From Nisaea acidiphila (lineage in GTDB: Bacteria > Pseudomonadota > Alphaproteobacteria > Thalassobaculales > Thalassobaculaceae): a DNA stretch of 64,000 nt. Numbering within the stretch: position 1 is the first letter of the stretch; each line of letters starts with the position of its first letter. The stretch lies in the NCBI RefSeq assembly GCF_024662015.1, contig NZ_CP102480.1:186001-250000 (forward strand), read 5' to 3'. Below, in pieces: positions 19,392 to 27,803 of the stretch. The position numbers and the translations under genes are program-made. The notes beneath the pieces were generated by a model that worked only from the letters and a program-made list of their open reading frames with translations, did not search any database and was not told where the DNA came from.

Positions 19392-21107
19392 CGTCCGCTG
19401 CTTGTCCGACTTCAGGATCGCTTTCAATTTTTCCTCGAACGGAAACGGTAGCGGCGGCTCGACCAACGATCCGGTCGCGGGTACGGCACGCCCGTCCGAC
19501 CAGCGCCTGAGTTCGGTGATTTCCTCGGCCCGGGTCACCGCGAGCGGCCGGGTCTCAAGAATGGCTGTCTCCAGGTGCCGCTGCTCTAGACGCGGCGCCT
19601 GTTTCTTGGCCGTTCCCTCGGAAAACGCCGAAACCAGGGCCTCACGAACGACCGCCTCGATCTCGGCGCCGCTAAAACCGCCTTCCGCCGATGCTTCGTC
19701 GCGACCAGTCATAACCGACAGGCGCGCGATATCATAACTCTTGGGGTCATGCCCCACCCGCTGCAAATGGATCCGGAAAATCTCCGTGCGCTCCTCGTCA
19801 TTGGGAAGATCGATGAAGAACACCTCGTCGAACCGCCCCTTGCGCAGGATTTCCGGCGGCAGGAGGAAGGTCTCGTTCGCGGTTGCGATGACGAAGACCG
19901 GCGCCGTTTTCTCCTGCAGCCAGGTCAGAAAGGTCGCGAGCACGCGGAGCGACACGCCACTATCGCCGACATGACCGCGGTTCCGGGGCAGCCCTTTCTC
20001 AATTTCGTCTATCCAGAGCACGCAGGGCGATACCGCCTCGCAGATCGATATCGCGTGACGGATATGCTGCTCCGACGCACCGACCAGAGACGCGTAGACC
20101 CGCCCCATATCGAGCTTGATCAGCGGGATTCCCCATGAGGTCGCCGTGCACTTCGCAGCAAGGGACTTGCCGCATCCGGGGATACCCGTCAGCAGCGCCC
20201 CCTTCGGCGGAGTGATCCCGAACTCCCGGCCTTTCTCCGACGAGGCCAGGGCGCGCTTGCGGAGCCATTCCTTCAGATTGTCGAGCCCTCCGACATCCTC
20301 CATCGAGAGATCGTTGGTATCGATGTATTCGAGGATCCCGCTCTTCTTCACCACGTCCTGCTTCAGCCGGTAAATCTCGCGGATATCTTCCTGGGAAAGC
20401 ACCCTGTCCTCGATAAGCGCATCCGACAACGCGTTGCGGATTTCATACATCGTCAGTCCGCTTGAAGCGTTGACCACGGCCTCCTTCAGGAACTCGATAT
20501 CCTCGTCGACCTTGACGGCGGCCGTCGTCTTGAGGCGCTCAAGGATGTCGTCGACCCAGACCTTGATTTCGTCCTTGGTCGGCAACGGGAACTCGAGACG
20601 GAGGATTTCCTTCTCCAGCTCCTGCGTCAGCTCCCCGTCGGCGGAAACAAGCATGATGACGCCATTCTTCGACGAGAGGCGGCTCTGCAGGGCAAAATCC
20701 CGCAAACGACGGCGGTGTACCGGATTGTTGTGCCGCTCGACGAGGTAGGGTGAAGCGTCCAGCAAAACCAAAAAGGTCTTTCGGCGCTCGGAGCTTTTCT
20801 TCTCCCGCTCCTTCTCAAGCTTTCGCTCGAACAGCTCGATCGCCGTCATCACATCCGCGTTCTGGTCCGAAGCGGACTGATGCTCCTGCACCTTCTTGCC
20901 GCCACTCAGAAGCGAACCGATCCGCTTCATGTGGATGCCGCGCGTGCAGGACCAGAAGATAATGTCGCACTTCTCCGCGATCGCCACGCGCTCGATACTG
21001 TCGATGACGCGGTTTTCCTCGAAGGAATGGATGGCGACCAGCGGATGAAGTGACGAGACCGCGAGCGTCAATGCATGCTCGAAGTCCTTCTGGGTACCGA
21101 TTTTCAT
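19386..21107 (-). CDS. AAA ATPase, Ycf46-like
   Basis: 573 residues. The N-terminal ~270 residues resemble the degenerate ATPase-like half of cyanobacterial and plastid Ycf46 proteins (LVAIHSFEENRVIDSI, IIFWSCTRGI, VLLDASPYL). The C-terminal half is an active AAA module: Walker A GIPGCGKS (308-315), Walker B WIDEIEKG (365-372), sensor ATAN (408-411), and arginines in LRKGRFDEVF. It probably forms a hexameric remodelling ATPase. In cyanobacteria Ycf46 affects photosynthesis and carbon uptake; its role in proteobacteria is not established. A weak Fnr-like site lies about 93-106 nt upstream. Confidence 0.85.
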   Translation of the reverse strand: MKIGTQKDFEHALTLAVSSLHPLVAIHSFEENRVIDSIERVAIAEKCDIIFWSCTRGIHMKRIGSLLSGGKKVQEHQSASDQNADVMTAIELFERKLEKEREKKSSERRKTFLVLLDASPYLVERHNNPVHRRRLRDFALQSRLSSKNGVIMLVSADGELTQELEKEILRLEFPLPTKDEIKVWVDDILERLKTTAAVKVDEDIEFLKEAVVNASSGLTMYEIRNALSDALIEDRVLSQEDIREIYRLKQDVVKKSGILEYIDTNDLSMEDVGGLDNLKEWLRKRALASSEKGREFGITPPKGALLTGIPGCGKSLAAKCTATSWGIPLIKLDMGRVYASLVGASEQHIRHAISICEAVSPCVLWIDEIEKGLPRNRGHVGDSGVSLRVLATFLTWLQEKTAPVFVIATANETFLLPPEILRKGRFDEVFFIDLPNDEERTEIFRIHLQRVGHDPKSYDIARLSVMTGRDEASAEGGFSGAEIEAVVREALVSAFSEGTAKKQAPRLEQRHLETAILETRPLAVTRAEEITELRRWSDGRAVPATGSLVEPPLPFPFEEKLKAILKSDKQRTA

Positions 21108-21199
21108 ATCGCGCCGCCTCCTCGAAGAGCTCAGAACGCCACTTTACGGTATTTTGGCGTTCTTTTGCTCAACGATAACGACGGGCAACGGCAACGGAA

Positions 21200-21213
21200 T
21201 TGACCTGGATCAG
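21200..21213 (-). promoter_or_regulatory. Weak Fnr-like box upstream of the AAA ATPase
   Basis: TTGACCTGGATCAG on the plus strand differs from TTGAT-N4-ATCAA at one position in each half. On the minus strand a -10-like TATCGT (21177-21172) follows after 22 nt, the same spacing as at the three stronger boxes in this window. It overlaps the acyl-CoA dehydrogenase stop codon, so partial similarity by chance is quite possible. Confidence 0.3.
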
Positions 21214-22370
21214 GCCCGCTGGTTGAACCGCCGTCCCACGAGCGCGGCCGCGATGTTCACTTTCTGGATGTCGATCGCCCCGCCGGCGATGCCCCAGCCC
21301 CAGCCGTCGCGCAGGCGCTGTTCCATGCCATAAGACTTGGAGTAGCCGTAGGCTCCCATGACCTGCAGGGCGGAGCCCGTGACATCGCGGACGATCTCGT
21401 TGGCGAAACATTTCGCCAGACTGGAATCCAGCACTGACGGCAGTCCGTCCTCGGCATTCTTGGCGGCCCGGTAAATCAGCAGGCGCGATGCCTCGACCCG
21501 CATGGCCATTTCGGCGAGCTTCATCTGCACCGCCTGGAACTCAACCAGTTCCTTACCGAAGGCCTTGCGTTCCTGGGTATAGGAGAGCGCAGTTTCGAAG
21601 GCTGCGGAGGCGATACCGAGACACATGGTGGCGTTGCCGCAGCGCTCCAGATCGAAGGCTTCCATGAGCTGGCGGAAACCGCCCGCGGGCACGATCACGT
21701 TCTCCTTCGGGATCTCGATATTGTCGAAGAAGATGTCGGCGCTCGGGATGCCGCGGAAGCCCATCAGACGCTCGCGCTCGCCGAAGCTGAGTCCCTTCAT
21801 GCTCTTATCGACATAGACCGCGCCGATCCCCTTTGCCCCCGGCGCGTCGGACATCCGGCAATAGACGACATAGGCTTCGGCATGCCCGCCGCCGGAACAC
21901 CAGCGCTTCTGCCCGTTCAGTATCAGCTTGCCGCCCTCTTCCGTGACCTTGGTCTTGAGGTCGGTCAGGGCGGAGCCCGCATCCGGTTCCGACATGGCGA
22001 CGGCGACCGTCAGCTCGCCGGCGCAAACCTTCGGCAGAACCTTTTTCGCCAATTCGGAGGAAGCGAAATGCTCAACGGCCCGGCAGGGGCCGACGGAGGA
22101 CTCGAAAATCGGAAAAGCGATGGCCGGGGAGACCTTGGCGAACTCTTCGAGCACGATCAGCGCTTCGAGATTGCCGAGCCCGAGCCCGCCATACTCTTCC
22201 GCCACGTTGATCCCGAGAAAGCCCATCTCCGCATAGCGACGGATATGCTCGCGCGACGGCGCCTCGTCCTTCTCCTCCAGATCGCGCGCGATGTCGGCCA
22301 TTTCCTGTGTCGCGAAAGCGCGCGCCGTTTCCTGCAGGCTCCGCTGCTCTTCAGTCAGCTGGAAATCCAT
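21210..22370 (-). CDS. Acyl-CoA dehydrogenase family protein
   Basis: 386 residues, the usual ACAD length. N-terminal DFQLTEEQRSLQETAR, the ACAD signature AMSEPDAGSALTDL, GQKRWCSGG, and the YTQERKAFGKELVEFQAVQ segment are present; it would bind FAD and oxidise an acyl-CoA. At the C-terminus the segment equivalent to YEGTxEIQ reads IAGGAIDIQK, so the usual catalytic Glu of short/medium-chain enzymes is not there; the base may sit elsewhere, as in other ACAD subfamilies. GGAGGGG precedes the ATG. The nitroreductase gene lies 41 nt upstream on the same strand, so they are likely cotranscribed. Confidence 0.9.
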   Translation of the reverse strand: MDFQLTEEQRSLQETARAFATQEMADIARDLEEKDEAPSREHIRRYAEMGFLGINVAEEYGGLGLGNLEALIVLEEFAKVSPAIAFPIFESSVGPCRAVEHFASSELAKKVLPKVCAGELTVAVAMSEPDAGSALTDLKTKVTEEGGKLILNGQKRWCSGGGHAEAYVVYCRMSDAPGAKGIGAVYVDKSMKGLSFGERERLMGFRGIPSADIFFDNIEIPKENVIVPAGGFRQLMEAFDLERCGNATMCLGIASAAFETALSYTQERKAFGKELVEFQAVQMKLAEMAMRVEASRLLIYRAAKNAEDGLPSVLDSSLAKCFANEIVRDVTGSALQVMGAYGYSKSYGMEQRLRDGWGWGIAGGAIDIQKVNIAAALVGRRFNQRA

Positions 22371-22411
22371 CTCGTCCCCTCCGGTCCTTTATCGTTTCAG
22401 TTGAAATGATC

Positions 22412-23122
22412 TTAGCCGCGATGGAACCGGACGTAGTCCTCAAGCGCCATCCGCTCCGTAATGAGTGTGTTCTCGATCTTCGACCAATCGGCCTTGCCGA
22501 GCGCCATACCGGCCACCACGACATCCTCGTCCGCGAGATCCAGATGGCTGCGGATGATCTTGTGATAGGTTGCAAAAGCGGCCTGAGGGCAGGTCTCGAG
22601 CCCGTGGCTGCGGGCGATGATCATCACGTTTTCCATGAACATGCCGAAATCGAGCCAGCTGCCGATTTCGAGCCCGCGATGGATGGTGAAGATCAGCCCG
22701 ACCGGTGCGTCGAAGAAGGTGAAGTTCCGGGCGTGCTGCGCCTTGGTCTTCTCGAAGTCGCCCTTTGTGATCTCTAGCAGTCCATAAAGCGCCCAACCGA
22801 CCGCGCGGCGCCGCGCCTTGAAAGGCTCGAAGAACTCCTTCGGATAGTACTGATACTCGCCGCTATGCTCGGCGCCCTCGCGATGCGCCTCGACAATCTC
22901 CGAACAGAGCCGCTCCCGCGCCGCGCCGGTCACCACATGGACCTTCCAAGGCTGCATGTTGGTTCCGCTCGGCGCCCGGCCGGCGAGCGAAAGGATCCGG
23001 GAGACGGTTTCCTCCGGCACCGGATCGGGCAAATAGGCGCGGACCGAACGGCGCTGCGACACCGCCTCCTCGACATGGTTCAGGTTTTCGTATCCGGTCT
23101 CTATGATCGGTGCATCTGTCAC
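22412..23122 (-). CDS. Nitroreductase family flavoprotein
   Basis: 236 residues from a GTG start at 23122 (GAGAAG upstream). The FMN-binding motif RRSVRAYLPDPVP and the AGRAPSGTNMQPWKVHVV segment are characteristic of NfsA/NfsB-like enzymes, as are GSWLDFGMFMENVMIIARSHGLETCPQA and the C-terminal GMALG. It would reduce quinones, nitro compounds or enones with NAD(P)H. It heads a likely operon with the acyl-CoA dehydrogenase. Its start is only 26 nt from the start of the divergent CoA-transferase gene. Confidence 0.9.
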   Translation of the reverse strand: MTDAPIIETGYENLNHVEEAVSQRRSVRAYLPDPVPEETVSRILSLAGRAPSGTNMQPWKVHVVTGAARERLCSEIVEAHREGAEHSGEYQYYPKEFFEPFKARRRAVGWALYGLLEITKGDFEKTKAQHARNFTFFDAPVGLIFTIHRGLEIGSWLDFGMFMENVMIIARSHGLETCPQAAFATYHKIIRSHLDLADEDVVVAGMALGKADWSKIENTLITERMALEDYVRFHRG

Positions 23123-23148
23123 GGGTCTTCTCGGGAAAAATTAAGAAA

Positions 23149-24358
23149 ATGGCGGAGGAAACGGCGGCCGGCCCCCTTGCGGGGATCCGGGTCCTTGATC
23201 TGACCTCGGTACTGCTGGGTCCTTATGCGACCCAGATCATGGGCGACATGGGTGCCGATGTCATCAAGGTCGAGTCCCTGGAAGGGGACGTTACGCGAAA
23301 TGTCACCCCGTTCCGAAACCCCGGAATGGGCACGGTTTTCCTCAATGTGAACCGCAACAAGCGCTCTCTCTCCATGGACCTGAAAGACTCTGGTGCGCGG
23401 GATGCACTGCTGGAGCTGGTCCGGAGCGCCGACGTGTTCGTCAGCTCGATCCGGCCCGCGGCCATGCGGCGCCTCGGCCTCGCTTACGAGGAACTGAAGC
23501 AAGAACCCGAAACTGATCTATTGCGGCGCCTACGGCTTCAGCGAACAGGGACCTTATGCGGGGCGCCCGGCCTATGACGACATCATCCAGGCAGCCTGCG
23601 GGCTGGTCGACTATCACGACCGGGCGGACGGCACACCGGCCTACAGCCGGACCGTGATCGCGGACAAAGTCACGGGTCTGATGTGTCTCTCGGCCGTCTC
23701 GATGGCACTGGTGGCGCGGGAGCGCTTGGGGATCGGCCAGTTCGTCGAGGTCCCAATGTTCGAGAGCCTTGTTGCTTTTCTCCATCCGGAGCACCTGCAG
23801 GGAGCGACCTTCCCGCCGCGAACGGGCCCGACCGGCTACGATCGGGTGCTCGCGCCGCACCGCAAGCCGTACCGGACGAAGGACGGCCATGTCGCCCTCC
23901 TGCCGTACACCACACGGCATTGGACGAGTTATCTCGCGGCGATCGGGCGGGACGATCTGACCGGCGAACATTGGGTCACCGATCCCGCAGAGCGCTCCCG
24001 CAATATCGGCCGTCTTTACGAGATCGTCGCGAAGGCCTCGCCAGAGCGCAGCACGGCGGAGTGGCTCGCCCTCTTCGCCGCGATCGACGTTCCCGCCATG
24101 CAGGTCATGGGTACGGAAGATCTGCTGCAGGATCCTCATCTCGACGAGATCGGCTTCTGGCCGCTCTTCCGGCACCGGAGCGAGGGAGAGATCCGCCTTG
24201 TTGGGCAACCGATCCGCTATGAGTCCACCCCCGCTTCCTACCGCCTCGGCGCACCAAGGCTTGGCGAGCACAGCCGGGAGATTCTCTCGGAGGGTGGCAT
24301 CGGCAGCAGCGAGATCGACCGGCTGATCGCCTCGGGGGCGGTCTTTCAACAGGGTTAG
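23149..24358 (+). pseudogene. CaiB/BaiF family CoA-transferase, interrupted by a +1 frameshift
   Basis: The first part (from ATG 23149) reads GIRVLDLTSVLLGPYATQIMGDMGADVIKVE, the class III CoA-transferase N-terminus with its catalytic Asp further on, and runs normally to AYEELKQE. It then goes out of frame. The continuation NPKLIYCGAYGFSEQGPYAGRPAYDD is intact in the next frame from 23504 to the stop at 24358. One extra base near 23501-23503 explains this; without it the protein would have about 402 residues, the family length. Both halves keep good codon use, so the mutation is recent or a sequencing error. No slippery motif typical of programmed shifting is seen. Confidence 0.85.
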
Positions 24359-24473
24359 CCCGTTCGCGGGAAGCACGGACCAGGTGCTGCCCGCGCCGCC
24401 GTGCGGCACTTTAAACCGCCCGGTCCGCATGCTATCTCAACGGGATTGCCGATCAGAGATCCGGATCCCGTTC

Positions 24474-25391
24474 ATGACCGCTTCGCTCCCCGCTTCCGTC
24501 GAAGACACGCTCGCCCTCCTCGGGCAGGGTCAGTACGTCGCCGACACCCCGCTCGCGACCGCGCTGCATCTCGCCCTGCAGCTGAAGCGGCCGCTGTTCC
24601 TCGAAGGCGAGGCCGGTGTCGGCAAGACCGAGATCGCCAAGGTCCTGTCCGAAACTCTCGGCCGCAAGCTGATCCGCCTGCAATGCTATGAGGGGCTCGA
24701 CGTTTCCTCCGCGGTCTACGAGTGGAATTATTCCCGCCAGATGCTGGAGATCCGCATGGCGGAGGCGCAGGGCGGCGCCGACCGCAAGGCACTCGCCGCC
24801 GATCTGTTCTCCGACGAATTCCTGATCAAGCGCCCGATCCTGCAGGCGCTGGAGCCGACCGAGGGCGGCGCGCCGGTGCTGCTGATCGACGAACTTGACC
24901 GCACGGACGAGCCGTTCGAGGCCTTCCTGCTCGAAGTGCTCTCCGACTATCAGGTGACGATCCCGGAAATCGGCCCCTTCAAGGCGGAAGAGCCGCCGAT
25001 CGTGATCATCACCTCGAACCGGACGCGCGAGATCCACGACGCCCTGAAGCGGCGCTGTTTCTACTACTGGGTCGATTATCCGAACGCCGAGCGCGAGCTT
25101 GAGATCCTGCGCAAGAAAGCGCCGACCGCGCCGGAGGATCTCAGCCGCCAGGTCGTCGCTTTCGTACACGAGCTGCGCAAGATGGATCTCTTCAAGCAGC
25201 CCGGTGTCGCCGAGACCATCGACTGGACCCATGCGCTGGTGCAGCTCGACTATCTCGCGCTCGACCCGAGCGCCGTCGACAACACGCTCGGCGTGCTGCT
25301 GAAGTACCAGGACGATATCCAGAAGATCCAGGGCAGCGAGGCCAACCGCATCCTGACCCAGGTGCGCACCGAGCTGGCCATGGCCGGCTAA
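24474..25391 (+). CDS. MoxR-family AAA ATPase (CoxD-like)
   Basis: 305 residues from the ATG at 24474. Walker A is GEAGVGKTE (45-53), Walker B is VLLIDELDR, and the LKRRCFYYWVDYPN segment carries the arginine finger; all are typical of the CoxD branch of MoxR ATPases. In carboxydotrophs CoxD helps build the Mo-Cu active site of CO dehydrogenase by acting on the apoenzyme together with the VWA protein CoxE. The VWA gene follows after 6 nt. No hydroxylase structural gene is in the window, so the client is unknown. Confidence 0.9.
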   Translation: MTASLPASVEDTLALLGQGQYVADTPLATALHLALQLKRPLFLEGEAGVGKTEIAKVLSETLGRKLIRLQCYEGLDVSSAVYEWNYSRQMLEIRMAEAQGGADRKALAADLFSDEFLIKRPILQALEPTEGGAPVLLIDELDRTDEPFEAFLLEVLSDYQVTIPEIGPFKAEEPPIVIITSNRTREIHDALKRRCFYYWVDYPNAERELEILRKKAPTAPEDLSRQVVAFVHELRKMDLFKQPGVAETIDWTHALVQLDYLALDPSAVDNTLGVLLKYQDDIQKIQGSEANRILTQVRTELAMAG

Positions 25392-25397
25392 GCCCGC

Positions 25398-26708
25398 ATG
25401 GCGCCGCTTGACGACCGCGCCCCGCCGCCGGGAGAAATGCCGGAGCTCCCGGAGAGCGGCGGCGGACGGTTGGTCGAAAACATCCTGCATTTCGCACGCG
25501 TCCTGCGCGCCGCCGGCCTGCCGGTCGGCCCCGGCAAGGTCATGGACGCGATCGAGGCTGTCCGGACCGTCGGGATCACCGACCGTGAGGTGTTCTACTG
25601 GACGCTGCACGCGGTCTTCGTGAACCGGCGCGACCAACGCGAGATCTTCGACCAGGCGTTCCACATCTTCTGGCGCAACCCACGCATCCTGGAGAAGATG
25701 ATGCAGATGGTGTTGCCGGAAATGCAGCTTGCCGGCGACGCGAACGAAGAAGATGCAGAGAAAATCAGCCGCCGGGTCTCCGACGCCCTGAGCCAGCAGC
25801 AGGAACAGGGCGAGGACGCCAGCGCGCCCGACCGTGAACAGGAGCAGGAAATCCAGCTCGACGCCGTGATGACCTATTCCGACGAGGAACTGCTGCAGGG
25901 GATGGATTTCGAGAAGATGAGCGCGGAGGAAATCCGCGCGGCCCGCCGGGCGATCGAAAAGATGCATCTGCCGCTCGCCGACATTCCCACCCGCCGCTTC
26001 TCTCCGAGCCCCTACGGCCGCAGGGTCGATCTGCGGAACACGCTGCGCCAAGCGCTCCGATCGGGCGGCGACATCATCCCTTTGCAGCTCAAGAAACGCC
26101 GGATGCGCCCGCCGCCGCTCGTCACGCTTTGCGACATTTCCGGCTCGATGACGCGTTATTCTCGCATGCTGCTACATTTTATGCACACGCTGACCAACGA
26201 CCGGGACCGGGTCCATACCTTCCTTTTCGGCACCCGGCTGACCAACGTGACGCGCTATCTCCGGCACAAGGACGTGGACGAAGCGCTGGACAAGATCAGC
26301 GCCTCCGTGGAGGATTGGTCGGGCGGAACGCGAATCGGTCATTGTCTGCACGATTTCAACCGTCACTGGTCCCGCCGGGTACTGACCCAGGGTGCGGTCG
26401 TCCTCCTCATCACGGACGGCCTCGACCGGGAGGCCGGCAAGGGGCTCGGTGCCGAAATGGAACGACTGCATAAGTCGTGTCGCAGGCTGATCTGGCTCAA
26501 CCCGCTGTTGCGCTACGACGGCTTCGCTCCCAAATCCATGGGAGTTCGGGCCTTGTTGCCCCATGTGGACGAGTTCCGCCCGGTGCATTCTCTCGACAGC
26601 CTGGAAGATCTGGCGAAACTGTTGGGAGAACCGGCCGGAATCCGGCGCAAGGGAATGGGAGACTGGCTCGGCAAACTGGCCGAGATCGAAGCGGCGGAGA
26701 CGGCCTGA
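25398..26708 (+). CDS. VWA-domain protein (CoxE-like)
   Basis: 436 residues. The N-terminal half has LVENILHFARVLRAAGLPVGPGKVMDA, the conserved start of the CoxE family, then a charged linker. The C-terminal VWA domain has the metal-ion-dependent adhesion site DISGSM followed by LLITDGLDRE. CoxE partners the MoxR ATPase in maturation of Mo hydroxylases. It is in the same operon (6 nt after coxD-like), upstream of the XdhC genes. The gene ends 37 nt before the next start, with a hairpin in between. Confidence 0.9.
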   Translation: MAPLDDRAPPPGEMPELPESGGGRLVENILHFARVLRAAGLPVGPGKVMDAIEAVRTVGITDREVFYWTLHAVFVNRRDQREIFDQAFHIFWRNPRILEKMMQMVLPEMQLAGDANEEDAEKISRRVSDALSQQQEQGEDASAPDREQEQEIQLDAVMTYSDEELLQGMDFEKMSAEEIRAARRAIEKMHLPLADIPTRRFSPSPYGRRVDLRNTLRQALRSGGDIIPLQLKKRRMRPPPLVTLCDISGSMTRYSRMLLHFMHTLTNDRDRVHTFLFGTRLTNVTRYLRHKDVDEALDKISASVEDWSGGTRIGHCLHDFNRHWSRRVLTQGAVVLLITDGLDREAGKGLGAEMERLHKSCRRLIWLNPLLRYDGFAPKSMGVRALLPHVDEFRPVHSLDSLEDLAKLLGEPAGIRRKGMGDWLGKLAEIEAAETA

Positions 26709-26710
26709 GC

Positions 26711-26736
26711 CTCCCTCCCCGCGGATGGGAAGGGAG
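26711..26736 (+). promoter_or_regulatory. Hairpin covering the ribosome-binding region of the xdhC-like gene
   Basis: CTCCCT-c-CCC pairs with GGG-a-AGGGAG (9 bp with one mismatch, 6-nt loop). The right arm AGGGAG is the likely Shine-Dalgarno of the ATG at 26746, so the fold could limit its translation. Confidence 0.45.
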
Positions 26737-26745
26737 ACCGGCAAG

Positions 26746-27087
26746 ATGAACAAATACGATCCGAGACAACAGGACGATATTTTGGGTCGGATCGCGGAAT
26801 GGCGCCGCGACGGCCGCCGGATCGCGGTCGCGACCGTGGTAAAGACCTGGGGCAGTTCGCCCCGCCCTGTGGGCAGCCAACTCGCAATCGACGATAGCGG
26901 TGCGATGATCGGCTCCGTATCCGGTGGCTGCATCGAAGGTGCCGTGGTACGCGAGGCGATGCAGTCCATTCAGGACGGCCAGCCGCGCATGCTCGATTTC
27001 GGCGTCAGTGACGAACAGGCCTGGGAAGTCGGGCTCGCCTGCGGCGGCGAGGTGAAGGTCTACGTGGAACGGATCGAAGGACAATAA
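26746..27087 (+). CDS. XdhC/CoxI N-terminal domain protein
   Basis: 113 residues. It matches the XdhC_CoxI domain: VATVVKTWGSSPRPVGSQLAIDDSGAMIGSVSGGCIEGAV and a final ACGGEVKVYVER. In two-domain XdhC proteins this part precedes a Rossmann domain; here the two halves are separate adjacent genes. XdhC proteins bind the molybdenum cofactor and support its sulfuration and insertion into xanthine-dehydrogenase-family enzymes. The ATG at 26746 is chosen because a longer upstream reading would overlap the VWA gene. It is followed by the Rossmann partner after one base. Confidence 0.9.
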   Translation: MNKYDPRQQDDILGRIAEWRRDGRRIAVATVVKTWGSSPRPVGSQLAIDDSGAMIGSVSGGCIEGAVVREAMQSIQDGQPRMLDFGVSDEQAWEVGLACGGEVKVYVERIEGQ

Positions 27088-27088
27088 A

Positions 27089-27796
27089 ATGAAAGCCGAA
27101 CTGTTCGATGCCCTGATGGCTTACCGGGAAGCGAAGTCTCCCGTGGCCATGGTGACGCGCTTAGAGGGCGGAGAACAGGCGCTGGTCAGCGTGGACGGCA
27201 CCGAGGGCCCGCTGGCGCTCACGGACCAGCTTGTGGTCGAGGCGCGTACCCGGATGCGCGACGATCGCAGCGGCATCAGCACCGACGGCGCGCATTTCGT
27301 TCATGTCCACAATCCGCCGCTCCGCATGATCGTGGTCGGCGCCGTCCATATCAGCCAGATGCTTGCGCCAATGGCCGCGCTGGCCGGATATGCCGTCACC
27401 ATCGTCGATCCGCGCGCCTCTTTCGCGACGGAAGACCGCTTCCCCGGCGTGGATCTCAGCGACGATTGGCCGGATGAAGCTCTCGAAGCGCTAAAGCCGG
27501 ACAGCCGCACTGCGATCGTGACACTCACCCACGACCCCAAACTGGACGACCCGGCGCTGCAGGTCGCGCTCAAGAGCGATGCCTTCTACATTGCCTGCCT
27601 TGGCAGCAAGCGCACCCATGCGCGGCGGCTGGAGCGGCTGCGCGAGGATGGATTCTCCGACAGGGACTTCGCCCGCCTGCATGGTCCGGCGGGGCTCGAC
27701 ATCGGCGCGGTTTCCCCGGCCGAGATCGCCATTTCAGTACTGGCGGAGATGACCGCCGTCAAACACGGGGCCGAGCCGCTCAAGGCCGCGGCCTGA
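27089..27796 (+). CDS. XdhC Rossmann-domain protein (CoxF-like)
   Basis: 235 residues. A degenerate XdhC N-terminal part is followed by an XdhC C-terminal Rossmann domain: LRMIVVGAVHISQMLAPMA, THDPKLDDPALQVAL, ACLGSKRTHARRLERL and GLDIGAVSPAEIAISVLAE. The ATG is one base after the previous stop, so it is translationally coupled to the XdhC N-domain protein, and the two probably form one complex. It belongs to the Mo-cofactor handling set with the next gene, a cytidylyltransferase fusion. Confidence 0.9.
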   Translation: MKAELFDALMAYREAKSPVAMVTRLEGGEQALVSVDGTEGPLALTDQLVVEARTRMRDDRSGISTDGAHFVHVHNPPLRMIVVGAVHISQMLAPMAALAGYAVTIVDPRASFATEDRFPGVDLSDDWPDEALEALKPDSRTAIVTLTHDPKLDDPALQVALKSDAFYIACLGSKRTHARRLERLREDGFSDRDFARLHGPAGLDIGAVSPAEIAISVLAEMTAVKHGAEPLKAAA

Positions 27797-27803
27797 GAGA
27801 TCC

